A stretch of DNA of 32,495 bases from JAVBPB01 sp031549965 (GTDB lineage Bacteria > Bacillota > Clostridia > Lachnospirales > Lachnospiraceae). A program made the position numbers and the translations under genes. The notes below the pieces were generated by a model. That model worked only from the letters and a program-made list of their open reading frames with translations, was not told the origin of the DNA and made no database searches. The stretch is taken from the NCBI GenBank assembly GCA_031549965.1, contig JAVBPB010000024.1, positions 1 to 32,495 of the forward strand, given 5' to 3'. Shown one piece after another: positions 8,641 to 16,053 of this stretch (within the stretch, counting starts at the first letter, position 1; each line of letters begins with the position of its first letter).

Positions 8641-10707
8641 CTACTCCTTCCAATATACCTCAATAATATCAAATTCTTTTAATGGGGTTGTATAATCTGT
8701 AAATTGTCCATTTATTGTTGTTATAAGTTTAATTCCTTTGGGTTCAGATAAATCAAATGGATAAAAATCAAATATATCCACAAAAATATAATTTTCTTTT
8801 CCTAAAAGCCGTACGTTTATACCGTTTACTATTACAGTTATTGCATTTTCTAAAGGTGTAGTCTTTGCTTCTACAGTAGTAGAATGTGCATTATTCAATA
8901 CATTTACTTCCGTCTCGTTAATTAATTCTTCAACTTGTTGATATGAATAAGGATTATTAAAATCCCAGTAAACTGAAAAATTTTCATATATTAAATCCTT
9001 TGAAGAAGTTTTCATATTGTTAACATAAATGTCTCCTTTAAAGTCTACATCCATAAATTCTATTAATTGTTCTACGGTGTAATAATTAAGTATATTAATA
9101 TTATCACCTTCTTTAATAGTATAAAATTCATTTTCAAGATTTCCATTAGCTTCTACTAACTTAGGGCATATAATTTTCTGACCATTTACATTAAATGTAA
9201 TAATGCTATTATATTCTGATAATTTTCTTACTTCAAAAGTTGCATCTGAACCAATGGTTGATTCCATTATCTGAATTCGGTCATTTTGAACGATACTGGA
9301 ATTAATACCAGCTTCTTTACCATTTAATGTTATTACTGCTGCTTCTCCTAACTCTCCTCTTATAATTTTTTGTTTGCCATTTAGAGTAAAGTTTAGTGGA
9401 TTACCTCTTCTTGGAAATAGTTTTTCGTTAGGAAATCCAACTTGTATTGCAGCATCAGTAATTGTCAATTTATTATTGTCGTATAATTTTATTCTTTCAC
9501 CGTTTACATTTACAAATATGAAATTGTTTTTTTGATCATAGAAATTTAGACATATACCAATAGGTGTAACTAATAATGGGTCTTTTTTTATATCTTTTTG
9601 AAAAAACTCAACATCTTTTAGTACTTCCTCACCTCTAAGTGCTACTCTTTCAGGTGCAAGCCCTAAATATTCAGCAATATACTTTGTAAAGCCAGGGATT
9701 TTCCCACCCCCTCCTACTACAAATACTGCACTTACTGATTTACCTGCATTTAATTCAATAATTTTATTAGCAATACTTTTTGTTATATTTTTTATTGTTT
9801 CAGATACACAACTAAGAACTTCATTTGGCATAACTTTTTGTGACAATCCCATTATATCCTTATATATTATAGCTTTTTTCTTTTGACTAGATATTTTAAT
9901 TTCTTCTGCAATTTTAAATTCAACTAAATATTTTTGAGCAATTAATTCTGTTATTTCATCACCTGCATAAGGTATCATACCATATGCAATAATACTTCCA
10001 TCTTTTGTAATGGAAATATCTGAAGTTCCTGCACCTACATCGACTAGTGCGATATTTAATAATCTAAATTGTTCTGGTATTGCAACATTAATTGCAGCAA
10101 TAGGTTCTAAGGTTAGATTAGCTACTTGCAGATCAGACATTGTTACTGCTGTATATAATCCATTAATTACCTCTTCTGGTAGAAATGTTGCAAGAAGCTC
10201 AACAGATATTTTTTTTGCTTTATGACCAGAAAGGTTGGTTATTGAAAAATCGTTTAAATAGTATCTTATTATTGAATATCCCACACAATAAAAGTCTATA
10301 TCTTCCTGATTATTTTCTTCTCTAATACTGTCATATGCCTTTTCTACACCAATTAAATCCAGTGAATGTATATGTTCGTCATTTACTACTGTTTCTTGAG
10401 AAAATTCATAATCTGCTTTAACGGTTATGGTTCTAAGTACTCGTCCGGCTGCGGCTATACAAACATCTTTTAATTCTCTGTGTATCTGTTGTTCAAGCAT
10501 ATGTCTGACAATGGAAATCGATTCTGAAACTTTTGGAATATCATGTATTTGTCCATCAACCATTGCTCTAGTCTCATGCTCTTTTATATATTGTGCAACT
10601 ACATTAAATTTATGATGTTCTTTATATCCAACGGTTCCAACGATGCTCCTTGTACCAATATCTAATCCAAATACTAGATGTTCCGGATATTTAATTATGT
10701 CTGCCAT
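8641..10707 (-). CDS. FtsA-like actin-fold ATPase with long C-terminal extension
   Basis: The N-terminal 385 residues have the FtsA/PilM actin-ATPase fold: FGLDIGTRS (13-21, phosphate 1), VDVGAGTSDI (222-231, phosphate 2) and VFVVGGGGKIPG (328-339, adenosine site). True FtsA is about 410-440 residues; this protein has about 300 more and lacks an obvious C-terminal membrane-binding helix. The extension seems to hold repeated beta-grasp-like units: NGKEAGINSSIVQNDRIQI (462-480), YTIKEGDNINI (529-539) and TTPLKEFDIIEVYW (673-686), each ending in the polar loop-Asp-Ile pattern typical of ThiS/TGS folds. I chose ATG 10705-10707 because GGGGGT precedes it by seven bases. A strong promoter lies at 10764-10793. 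The gene is not next to ftsZ, so a role in division is unproven. Confidence 0.85.
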   Translation of the reverse strand: MADIIKYPEHLVFGLDIGTRSIVGTVGYKEHHKFNVVAQYIKEHETRAMVDGQIHDIPKVSESISIVRHMLEQQIHRELKDVCIAAAGRVLRTITVKADYEFSQETVVNDEHIHSLDLIGVEKAYDSIREENNQEDIDFYCVGYSIIRYYLNDFSITNLSGHKAKKISVELLATFLPEEVINGLYTAVTMSDLQVANLTLEPIAAINVAIPEQFRLLNIALVDVGAGTSDISITKDGSIIAYGMIPYAGDEITELIAQKYLVEFKIAEEIKISSQKKKAIIYKDIMGLSQKVMPNEVLSCVSETIKNITKSIANKIIELNAGKSVSAVFVVGGGGKIPGFTKYIAEYLGLAPERVALRGEEVLKDVEFFQKDIKKDPLLVTPIGICLNFYDQKNNFIFVNVNGERIKLYDNNKLTITDAAIQVGFPNEKLFPRRGNPLNFTLNGKQKIIRGELGEAAVITLNGKEAGINSSIVQNDRIQIMESTIGSDATFEVRKLSEYNSIITFNVNGQKIICPKLVEANGNLENEFYTIKEGDNINILNYYTVEQLIEFMDVDFKGDIYVNNMKTSSKDLIYENFSVYWDFNNPYSYQQVEELINETEVNVLNNAHSTTVEAKTTPLENAITVIVNGINVRLLGKENYIFVDIFDFYPFDLSEPKGIKLITTINGQFTDYTTPLKEFDIIEVYWKE

Positions 10708-10763
10708 TGTGATACCCCCATAATAAATCTTGTAAAACATAAAAGGAAAATAACTCAACTATC

Positions 10764-10793
10764 ATTATAACATACCCATATATAAAGTAGCAA
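10764..10793 (-). promoter_or_regulatory. Vegetative promoter for the FtsA-like gene run
   Basis: On the minus strand a -35 TTGCTA (10788-10793) is followed after 18 bases by an extended -10, TGTTATAAT, whose hexamer is 10764-10769. It lies about 57 bases upstream of the chosen ATG of the FtsA-like gene and probably drives the run that continues through the GGDEF, walJ, ACT, UPF0210, pepD, CapA and LCP genes, since no strong terminator is visible between them. Confidence 0.7.
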
Positions 10794-10895
10794 TCAAAAT
10801 ATGTTATTTATTTGAGTTATATACAATTTTTTTATATTACTCCATATTCGACTAACTTAAATCATGAATATGTAACCATATTTTCTAATTACTAC

Positions 10896-11495
10896 TTAGT
10901 GAATGCCTGAATTCATTGCTAGTTTCAGGCACTCTTTTGTATCAGTAATATCTCCATCATTATCTATTGTAAAAGAACAATTTTTCCTAAATTCCAAATC
11001 ACTTAGCTGATTTTTTAAAATTGCTAAAATTTTTTCATCTGTATATCCTCGACTTTCTTTAAGCCTTTTAAATCGATTTTCTTCTGAAACATATACATAC
11101 CACAATTCATCACATATATTTTTATAACCATCTTCAATAAGTAAAGCAGCTTCTATTACAATTAAAGATTTCTGACCTTTGAGTCTTATTTCTTTAATTT
11201 CCTTTTTTATATATTCTTTAACATAAGGATGAACAAATGAATTTAATTTTTCAAGTTCTAGTTTATCATTAAAAACTATATTAGCTAGTTTTTTACGATC
11301 TATTATTTTTTCTTCATTTAAAATTCTTTCTCCAAAATAATCCACAATAAGGTTGTAGCTTATATTTCCCTTTTCAAATAATTTATGTGCTACTAAATCA
11401 GCAATTATTATATGGGCATTATAATCATTTTTTAAAATATTTAAAACTTCTGATTTTCCGCTTCCTACCCCACCGGTTATTCCAATTATCTTCAT
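10896..11495 (-). CDS. coaE: Dephospho-CoA kinase
   Basis: CoaE adds the 3' phosphate to dephospho-CoA, the last step of coenzyme A synthesis. The 199-residue length is normal. The P-loop GITGGVGSGKSEV opens the protein, followed by the conserved Asp in IIADLVAHKLFE, the FVHPYVKEYI segment of the CoA domain, and VIEAALLIEDGY, the motif that usually reads PLLFE in this family. I start at ATG 11493-11495 (MKIIGITGG); a TTG six codons earlier is less likely. The only ribosome-site-like sequence, GAGG, is 12 bases away and lies inside the arm of an eight-base-pair hairpin (11507-11536), so initiation may be controlled or weak. The gene follows polA, a common order in Firmicutes. Confidence 0.93.
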   Translation of the reverse strand: MKIIGITGGVGSGKSEVLNILKNDYNAHIIIADLVAHKLFEKGNISYNLIVDYFGERILNEEKIIDRKKLANIVFNDKLELEKLNSFVHPYVKEYIKKEIKEIRLKGQKSLIVIEAALLIEDGYKNICDELWYVYVSEENRFKRLKESRGYTDEKILAILKNQLSDLEFRKNCSFTIDNDGDITDTKECLKLAMNSGIH

Positions 11496-11506
11496 TTTTA
11501 TACCAA

Positions 11507-11536
11507 GCCTCAAAAAGCTTGCATTTTATTTGAGGC
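11507..11536 (-). promoter_or_regulatory. Hairpin covering the GAGG upstream of coaE
   Basis: GCCTCAAA (11507-11514) and TTTGAGGC (11529-11536) pair perfectly over eight base pairs with a 14-base loop. In the minus-strand RNA the second arm contains GAGG, the only ribosome-site-like sequence before the coaE ATG, 12 bases away. Folding would hide it. A weak terminator is the alternative, but only a short interrupted T run follows. The fold is seen in the sequence; the control role is inferred. Confidence 0.5.
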
Positions 11537-11538
11537 AT

Positions 11539-11566
11539 AAACACATTGAACGAAAAATATGTGTTT
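11539..11566 (-). repeat. Second hairpin in the polA-coaE gap
   Basis: AAACACAT (11539-11546) and ATGTGTTT (11559-11566) form a perfect eight-base-pair stem with a 12-base loop, two bases away from the hairpin that covers the GAGG before coaE. Two adjacent perfect stems in a 120-base gap suggest a structured RNA segment rather than chance, although AT-rich stems of this length do occur at random. Confidence 0.4.
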
Positions 11567-11614
11567 AAATTATTCCTTTCTTTAATAGTTCTTTTAGTTC
11601 CCTTTGCAATTATC

Positions 11615-14278
11615 TTATTTACATTCAAACCAATTTACTCCAGTATTAATGTCAATATCTAAAGGTACTTTTAAATCCGCTGCCTCATGCATTTTTTCAG
11701 TTAAAATCTGCTTTACAACATCTATCTCATCTAAATGGGTTTCAATTAAAAGCTCATCATGAATTTGGAGGATAAGTCTTGATTTTAAGTTTCGCTCTTT
11801 TAAGGATCTGTTCACTTTAATCATGGCAATTTTTATTATATCAGCAGCACTTCCTTGAATTGGTGAATTCATTGCAATTCTTTCACCAAAGGAACGTTGC
11901 ATAAAATTACTTGATTTTAACTCAGGTACTAACCTTCGTCTGTTAAACATAGTAACAGAATAACCTGTTTCTTTTGTACTTGCTACAGTCTCATCCAAAA
12001 ATTCTTTAACTCTTTTATATGTTAAAAAATACTGTTCTATATATTTTTCAGCTTCTTTTCTTGTAATATTTAAGTCTTGCCCTAGTCCAAAGGAACTAAT
12101 TCCATATACAATTCCAAAATTAACAGCCTTAGCATTACTTCTTTGTTCTTTTGTAACTTCATTAAGTGGAGTATTAAAAACTTGGGAAGCTGTGATTTTG
12201 TGAATATCTTGTTCTTCATTGTAGGCATTTATTAATAGCTCATCTCCTGAAATATGTGCTAAAACTCTTAATTCAATTTGAGAATAATCTGCGTCTACAA
12301 ATATAAATCCATCTTCTGGCACAAATGCCTTTCTGATTTCACGTCCTAACTCCATTCTGATTGGTATGTTTTGAAGATTAGGTTCTGTACTGCTGATTCT
12401 TCCTGTTGCAGTAATGGTTTGATTAAATTTTCCATGTATTCTTGAATCTGTTGGGTTAATATAATTAACCAATCCGTCTGCATATGTGGATTTTAGTTTG
12501 GTTAATTGTCTGTATTCAAGTACTGGGTTTATTATTTCATGCTCATCAACTAATTTTTCCAATATATCTGCTGATGTGGAGTAGCCCGTTTTAGTTTTTT
12601 TAGCAAAAGGTAATTTTAGCTTGTTAAATAAAATTTCTCCTAATTGTTTTGGTGAATTAATGTTAAATTCTTCCCCTGAAAGCTTATATATCTCTTGCTC
12701 CAAATTGTTAATTTTACTTGTTAGTTTTTGACTAAATTCTATTAATACATTAGAATCAGCCTTGATTCCCCTTTGTTCCATTTCAAATAAGGTATATACC
12801 AAAGGCATTTCAATATCTAAATATAAATTAAGCATGTTTGTTTCTTTTAACTTATTATTTATTATATCAAAAGCTTTAAATGAAACAAATGCATTATAAC
12901 AAGCATATTGTAAAAAATTACTTTCATTTTCGGTTATTGAATTTAATAATGTTTGTTTTAGAAGTAAATCTTGTCTTGATGGAACAGTTATATTTAAATA
13001 GTCTTTTGCTATATCATCATAAAGATAAGTTTCTTTTAATGGATTTAGTAAATATGCCCCTATTTCAACATCAAATACTTTGCTGTTTTCATTTGCTGTA
13101 ATAAAGGTAAGTTCCTCTTTTAAGTTAATTGTTGAAAGTAAAATGTTATTTTCGATTAAATTATTTATTTTATTAATTAGATAATTAGATTTTATTTCAT
13201 TATTTATTTTAATAAAATATATATCATTATCACTGTAAGCTATGCTGATTCCTAATATATTTGAAGCTTCTGCTATAATACTAAAACCAATTGGTTTATT
13301 GCTTTTTATAATACTTTCAAATATAAGTTCTGCTTTTTCCAATGAATCAATAAGCTTAAATTCTTCTGTTTTAACATTATTTATTACTTGTTCATTTGCA
13401 TTAAATGAATCTGTATTGAATTTATTGATTAGACTTTTAAATTCTAATTTTTTAAATAACATGTACACATCCTGATTAAATAATTCTTTAATTTTAGCCT
13501 CTTCAATATTATAATCAATATTACAGTTTATTTCGATTGTTGCTAGAGTTTTACTTAGTGTTGCAAGATGATAGTTGTTTCTAAGAGATTCTCTTGCTTT
13601 TGTTGGAGTTACTTCCTCTATATGTGCATATGCGTCTTCAATGGATTTAAATTGAGAGATAATTTTAGTTGCAGTCTTTTCTCCAATTCCCGGAACACCA
13701 GGTATATTATCACTTACATCTCCCATTAATGCTTTTAAGTCTATGAATTGCTTTGGAGTTACCATATACTTTTCGATTACGTCTTTTTCGTTGTAGTCTT
13801 CTATTTGAGTTCCTGTTAATTTTGTTTTTGGAATTCTTATTTTGATCTTTTCACTTGCTAATTGTAATAAATCTCTGTCACCTGATACAATGGAAACTAT
13901 GAAACCATTAGTTTCACATCTGTTTGCAATTGTACCAAGTATGTCGTCTGCTTCATATCCCCCTTGTTCTATTGTTTTTATGTTCATTGCAGTAAGTACT
14001 TCTTTTATTATAGGCACTTGTTGTCTTAATTCTTCCATCATAGGTTTTCTTGTGCCTTTGTATTCAGGGTATAATTCATGCCTGAATGTAGGATGTTTAA
14101 CATCGAAGGCTACAGTTAGATATTCTGGTTTTTCTTCTTCTAGTATTTTTAGTAAGATGTTTATGAAGCCTAATACGGCGTTGGTGTGTATTCCTTGGGA
14201 GGTTGTAAGATCGGGGATTCCGTAAAAGGCTCTGTTTAGGATGCTGTGGCCGTCAATTAGTACTATTTTTTTGTTCAT
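11615..14278 (-). CDS. polA: DNA polymerase I
   Basis: The 887-residue protein has the full PolA plan. The 5' nuclease domain (about 1-290) shows AFDVKHPTFRHELYPEYKG, EADDILGTIA, SGDRDLLQLAS and the helix-hairpin-helix GVPGIGEKTA. The middle domain (about 310-490) corresponds to the proofreading exonuclease but reads FSIIAEAS where active enzymes have a DxE metal motif, so proofreading is probably lost, as in Bacillus and Thermus relatives. The polymerase domain carries motif A DYSQIELR (664-671), motif B RSNAKAVNFGIVYG (713-726) and motif C QIHDE (838-842). It acts in repair and Okazaki fragment processing. ATG 14276-14278 follows AGGAGA. coaE follows downstream. Confidence 0.97.
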   Translation of the reverse strand: MNKKIVLIDGHSILNRAFYGIPDLTTSQGIHTNAVLGFINILLKILEEEKPEYLTVAFDVKHPTFRHELYPEYKGTRKPMMEELRQQVPIIKEVLTAMNIKTIEQGGYEADDILGTIANRCETNGFIVSIVSGDRDLLQLASEKIKIRIPKTKLTGTQIEDYNEKDVIEKYMVTPKQFIDLKALMGDVSDNIPGVPGIGEKTATKIISQFKSIEDAYAHIEEVTPTKARESLRNNYHLATLSKTLATIEINCNIDYNIEEAKIKELFNQDVYMLFKKLEFKSLINKFNTDSFNANEQVINNVKTEEFKLIDSLEKAELIFESIIKSNKPIGFSIIAEASNILGISIAYSDNDIYFIKINNEIKSNYLINKINNLIENNILLSTINLKEELTFITANENSKVFDVEIGAYLLNPLKETYLYDDIAKDYLNITVPSRQDLLLKQTLLNSITENESNFLQYACYNAFVSFKAFDIINNKLKETNMLNLYLDIEMPLVYTLFEMEQRGIKADSNVLIEFSQKLTSKINNLEQEIYKLSGEEFNINSPKQLGEILFNKLKLPFAKKTKTGYSTSADILEKLVDEHEIINPVLEYRQLTKLKSTYADGLVNYINPTDSRIHGKFNQTITATGRISSTEPNLQNIPIRMELGREIRKAFVPEDGFIFVDADYSQIELRVLAHISGDELLINAYNEEQDIHKITASQVFNTPLNEVTKEQRSNAKAVNFGIVYGISSFGLGQDLNITRKEAEKYIEQYFLTYKRVKEFLDETVASTKETGYSVTMFNRRRLVPELKSSNFMQRSFGERIAMNSPIQGSAADIIKIAMIKVNRSLKERNLKSRLILQIHDELLIETHLDEIDVVKQILTEKMHEAADLKVPLDIDINTGVNWFECK

Positions 14279-14319
14279 TTTTGTCTCCTGTCGTTTTTTG
14301 TTCTGTTGTTTTTGAGTTT

Positions 14320-14357
14320 TTTGCTAAGGGGGAGATTTAGTCTTTTTAGCAAAGCTG
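14320..14357 (-). repeat. Hairpin element A upstream of polA, related to element at 19893-19961
   Basis: Arms at 14320-14327 and 14346-14353 (TTTGCTAA with TTAGCAAA) form an eight-base-pair stem. The stretch 14330-14357 matches 19934-19961 at 24 of 28 bases, and both copies end in AGCAAAGCTG and are followed about 20 bases later by TTAAGTAA. Both lie in intergenic leaders on the same side of minus-strand genes (here about 40 bases before the polA ATG). This may be a small dispersed repeat or a shared RNA element. Confidence 0.5.
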
Positions 14358-14391
14358 GATATCTATAAATTTGTATGTGTTAAGTAAGTAT

Positions 14392-14871
14392 TTAGTACGT
14401 ATTTAGATTTGAAATTGAAATAAGTTTTTTTATTTCTTTTGTTTTTTTGTTTTCAAATTTTGGTGTAATATTAAGTGGTATCTCGGTGTATATAATAGTT
14501 TCATTATATGTATGGTATGAATTTTCATTATCATCAAGTAGGATATCTTCTATTTGTAGGCTGGTTAGGATGATTAGGGTTACTATTGCTATTAGGGCTA
14601 GGATTTGTAGCCTTGTTTTATTGGATTTTTTCTTGTGAATATATAGTTCGGTTTTTTTTAGTTTATCCAAAAAATCCTTGTGAAAATCATTTGAAAATCC
14701 TATATCTTCATCTAAAAGTTTTATTCCTTTTAATAGAATGTAATATACCTCTAATTCTTCCATACAAGATTCACATTCATACACATGATTTAAAAAATCT
14801 TCTAACTGGTCAAATTCCAGTTTATCTTCAATATAAGGTATTATTAAGCTTTGTACTTCTAAACAAGTCAT
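14392..14871 (-). CDS. Zinc-finger (ZAS-type) single-pass membrane protein, anti-sigma-like
   Basis: The 159-residue protein begins with a zinc-binding anti-sigma motif: Cys3, then His29-x3-Cys33-x2-Cys36 in the phrase HVYECESC. One membrane helix spans about 86-103, followed by an outer tail of about 55 residues. This layout is that of membrane anti-sigma factors, which hold an ECF sigma factor at the membrane until a signal arrives. No sigma factor gene is beside it: upstream is a divergent tRNA and downstream is polA. It may therefore be an orphan regulator, control a sigma factor elsewhere, or have another function. The start ATG is preceded by a strong GGAGGTC. The family call is fairly sure; the target is unknown. 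Confidence 0.75.
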   Translation of the reverse strand: MTCLEVQSLIIPYIEDKLEFDQLEDFLNHVYECESCMEELEVYYILLKGIKLLDEDIGFSNDFHKDFLDKLKKTELYIHKKKSNKTRLQILALIAIVTLIILTSLQIEDILLDDNENSYHTYNETIIYTEIPLNITPKFENKKTKEIKKLISISNLNTY

Positions 14872-14928
14872 TTCGACCTCCGTGTAGACAAATATTTTTA
14901 ATGTTTATGATTTTGTAATAAAAAACAG

Positions 14929-14957
14929 TTGCACAATTTGAAGATATGTGTTAAAAT
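14929..14957 (+). promoter_or_regulatory. Promoter of the tRNA-Leu gene
   Basis: TTGCAC (14929-14934) and TAAAAT (14952-14957) are separated by 17 bases, the ideal spacing. The predicted start of transcription falls about 12 bases before the mature 5' end of the tRNA. Confidence 0.75.
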
Positions 14958-14976
14958 AAATCTCGTTAAACGATGT

Positions 14977-15058
14977 GCGGATGTGGCGGAATGGCAGACG
15001 CAGTAGACTCAAAATCTACCGACCACAAATCGTGCGGGTTCGAGTCCCGCTATCCGCA
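14977..15058 (+). tRNA. tRNA-Leu, anticodon CAA
   Basis: The cloverleaf can be built by eye. The acceptor arms GCGGATG (14977-14983) and TATCCGC (15051-15057) pair with a final G-T, and A is the discriminator base. The anticodon stem GTAGA/TCTAC encloses the loop CTCAAAA, giving anticodon CAA, which reads UUG. A long variable arm of about 14 bases marks it as a class II tRNA. The T stem GCGGG/CCCGC encloses TTCGAGT. The 3' CCA is not encoded (the next bases are TT), so it must be added after transcription. It has its own promoter and terminator and stands alone. Confidence 0.95.
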
Positions 15059-15115
15059 TTACTATTATATCAGTTTTTTATTTTATTTACAAGAAAAATG
15101 ATTCTGTTAAATTAG

Positions 15116-15140
15116 GTTAAGCAATTGCTTAGCTTTTTTT
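15116..15140 (+). terminator. Rho-independent terminator after the tRNA-Leu gene
   Basis: GTTAAGC (15116-15122) pairs with GCTTAGC (15127-15133) across a four-base AATT loop, including one G-T pair, and is followed directly by seven T residues (15134-15140). It ends the tRNA transcript about 60 bases after the tRNA, so the plus-strand protein gene at 15210 needs its own promoter or readthrough. Confidence 0.8.
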
Positions 15141-15209
15141 ATTATTGATATACTTTTACTTTTTGGATGTTTTGGAGTTTTAGAATTTATTAATTTAGGA
15201 GATTTAGAT

Positions 15210-15902
15210 ATGAATGTAAAATTAGAAGAAGAACTTAAAAAGATTGCATATATAAATGATGCTCTGGCTTATATTAGGGATTTGCCCCATTCTGCTTTGT
15301 ATCAGTATCAGGAGATTACCGGAATTAAAGGCTATGATGCTGACAGGTATTCTAATTTTGAATGGTTTTTAAATGATTTATTTCGTTCAGGGATTGATGC
15401 TAAGAAGTTTACTATGGATTCTGTTAAAATTCTGTTGGATTTGAAATTAAAAGATTCTGTAACATATATGCTTATTGCTGAAAAGAATAAAGATGTAATA
15501 GGTTTACTTACTGAGCCTGTTAAGTCTGAAGTACGAAGATATTTAATTGCTAAAAATAGGATTGAGCTTGCTAAGATTTCTAAAAAACAGGATAATCAGA
15601 AGTATTTTGATTATTGCTTAAAAGTTGTTTTGGATAGTCAGCTTTTGATTGAAAAGAAAAGCTTAGGGATTCATTCTATTAATAGTGAAGTGCTTCCTTT
15701 TTGTGGAATTAAGGAAAGTAGTGCTACTGAACTTGCTCTTATGCATATATCTAAAGTGTATGCTAAAAAGGCAATTAGTCTTGAAAAGGAATGGAAAAAT
15801 TATGAAAGGATGTATTTAACTGATAAGAAATTAAATAATCCTAATTATTTTAAATCAATTGCTTCTAGTGAAAAGCTTATTTCTCAGTTGAAGCTGCAGT
15901 GA
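15210..15902 (+). CDS. Unrecognised helical cytoplasmic protein
   Basis: I do not recognise this 230-residue protein. It has no signal peptide or membrane helix, is rich in Lys, Glu, Leu and Ile, and looks almost wholly alpha-helical. Landmarks are two conserved-looking patches, YSNFEWFLNDLFRSGID (about 47-63) and LLTEPVKSEVRRYLIAKNRI (about 99-118), and only two cysteines (Cys146 and Cys171 by approximate count). The start ATG follows TTAGGAG at good spacing, which supports a real gene. It is the only sizeable protein gene on the plus strand. It follows the tRNA-Leu terminator and converges on the AAA/nuclease-like gene, in what looks like an accessory patch. No function is proposed. Confidence 0.75.
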   Translation: MNVKLEEELKKIAYINDALAYIRDLPHSALYQYQEITGIKGYDADRYSNFEWFLNDLFRSGIDAKKFTMDSVKILLDLKLKDSVTYMLIAEKNKDVIGLLTEPVKSEVRRYLIAKNRIELAKISKKQDNQKYFDYCLKVVLDSQLLIEKKSLGIHSINSEVLPFCGIKESSATELALMHISKVYAKKAISLEKEWKNYERMYLTDKKLNNPNYFKSIASSEKLISQLKLQ

Positions 15903-15958
15903 TATGGTATATGATTAAATTAATTATTGGCTAACGCAAAAGATTTAGAATTAATATA

Positions 15959-15991
15959 TTTGCAGCCCACCCTTTTGGAATGGGCTACAAA
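15959..15991. terminator. Hairpin between two convergent genes
   Basis: TTTG.AGCCCA (15959-15969) pairs with TGGGCT.CAAA (15981-15991) over ten base pairs with one mismatch and an 11-base loop. It lies between the plus-strand helical protein gene and the minus-strand AAA gene, where a two-way terminator is expected. Neither strand has a clean T run after the stem, so its efficiency is uncertain. Confidence 0.5.
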
Positions 15992-16053
15992 TACCATATT
16001 GCACCTATAATCTCATTAACTGGCATCACTATAATATCAATATATTCACTAAA

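Noticed and set aside
10800..10895. A terminator after coaE from CATATTC/GAATATG pairing
   Set aside because: The loop is long, the stem needs bulges to extend, and no T run follows on the minus strand.
11425..11628. A 67-codon minus-strand frame spanning the polA-coaE gap
   Set aside because: It overlaps the end of polA and the start of coaE in another frame, has no ribosome site, and its product has no recognisable pattern.
14330..14400. A cyclic di-GMP riboswitch suggested by GCAAAGC in the repeat elements
   Set aside because: The surrounding conserved bases and the second stem expected of that riboswitch class are absent; only the short GCAAAGC string matches.
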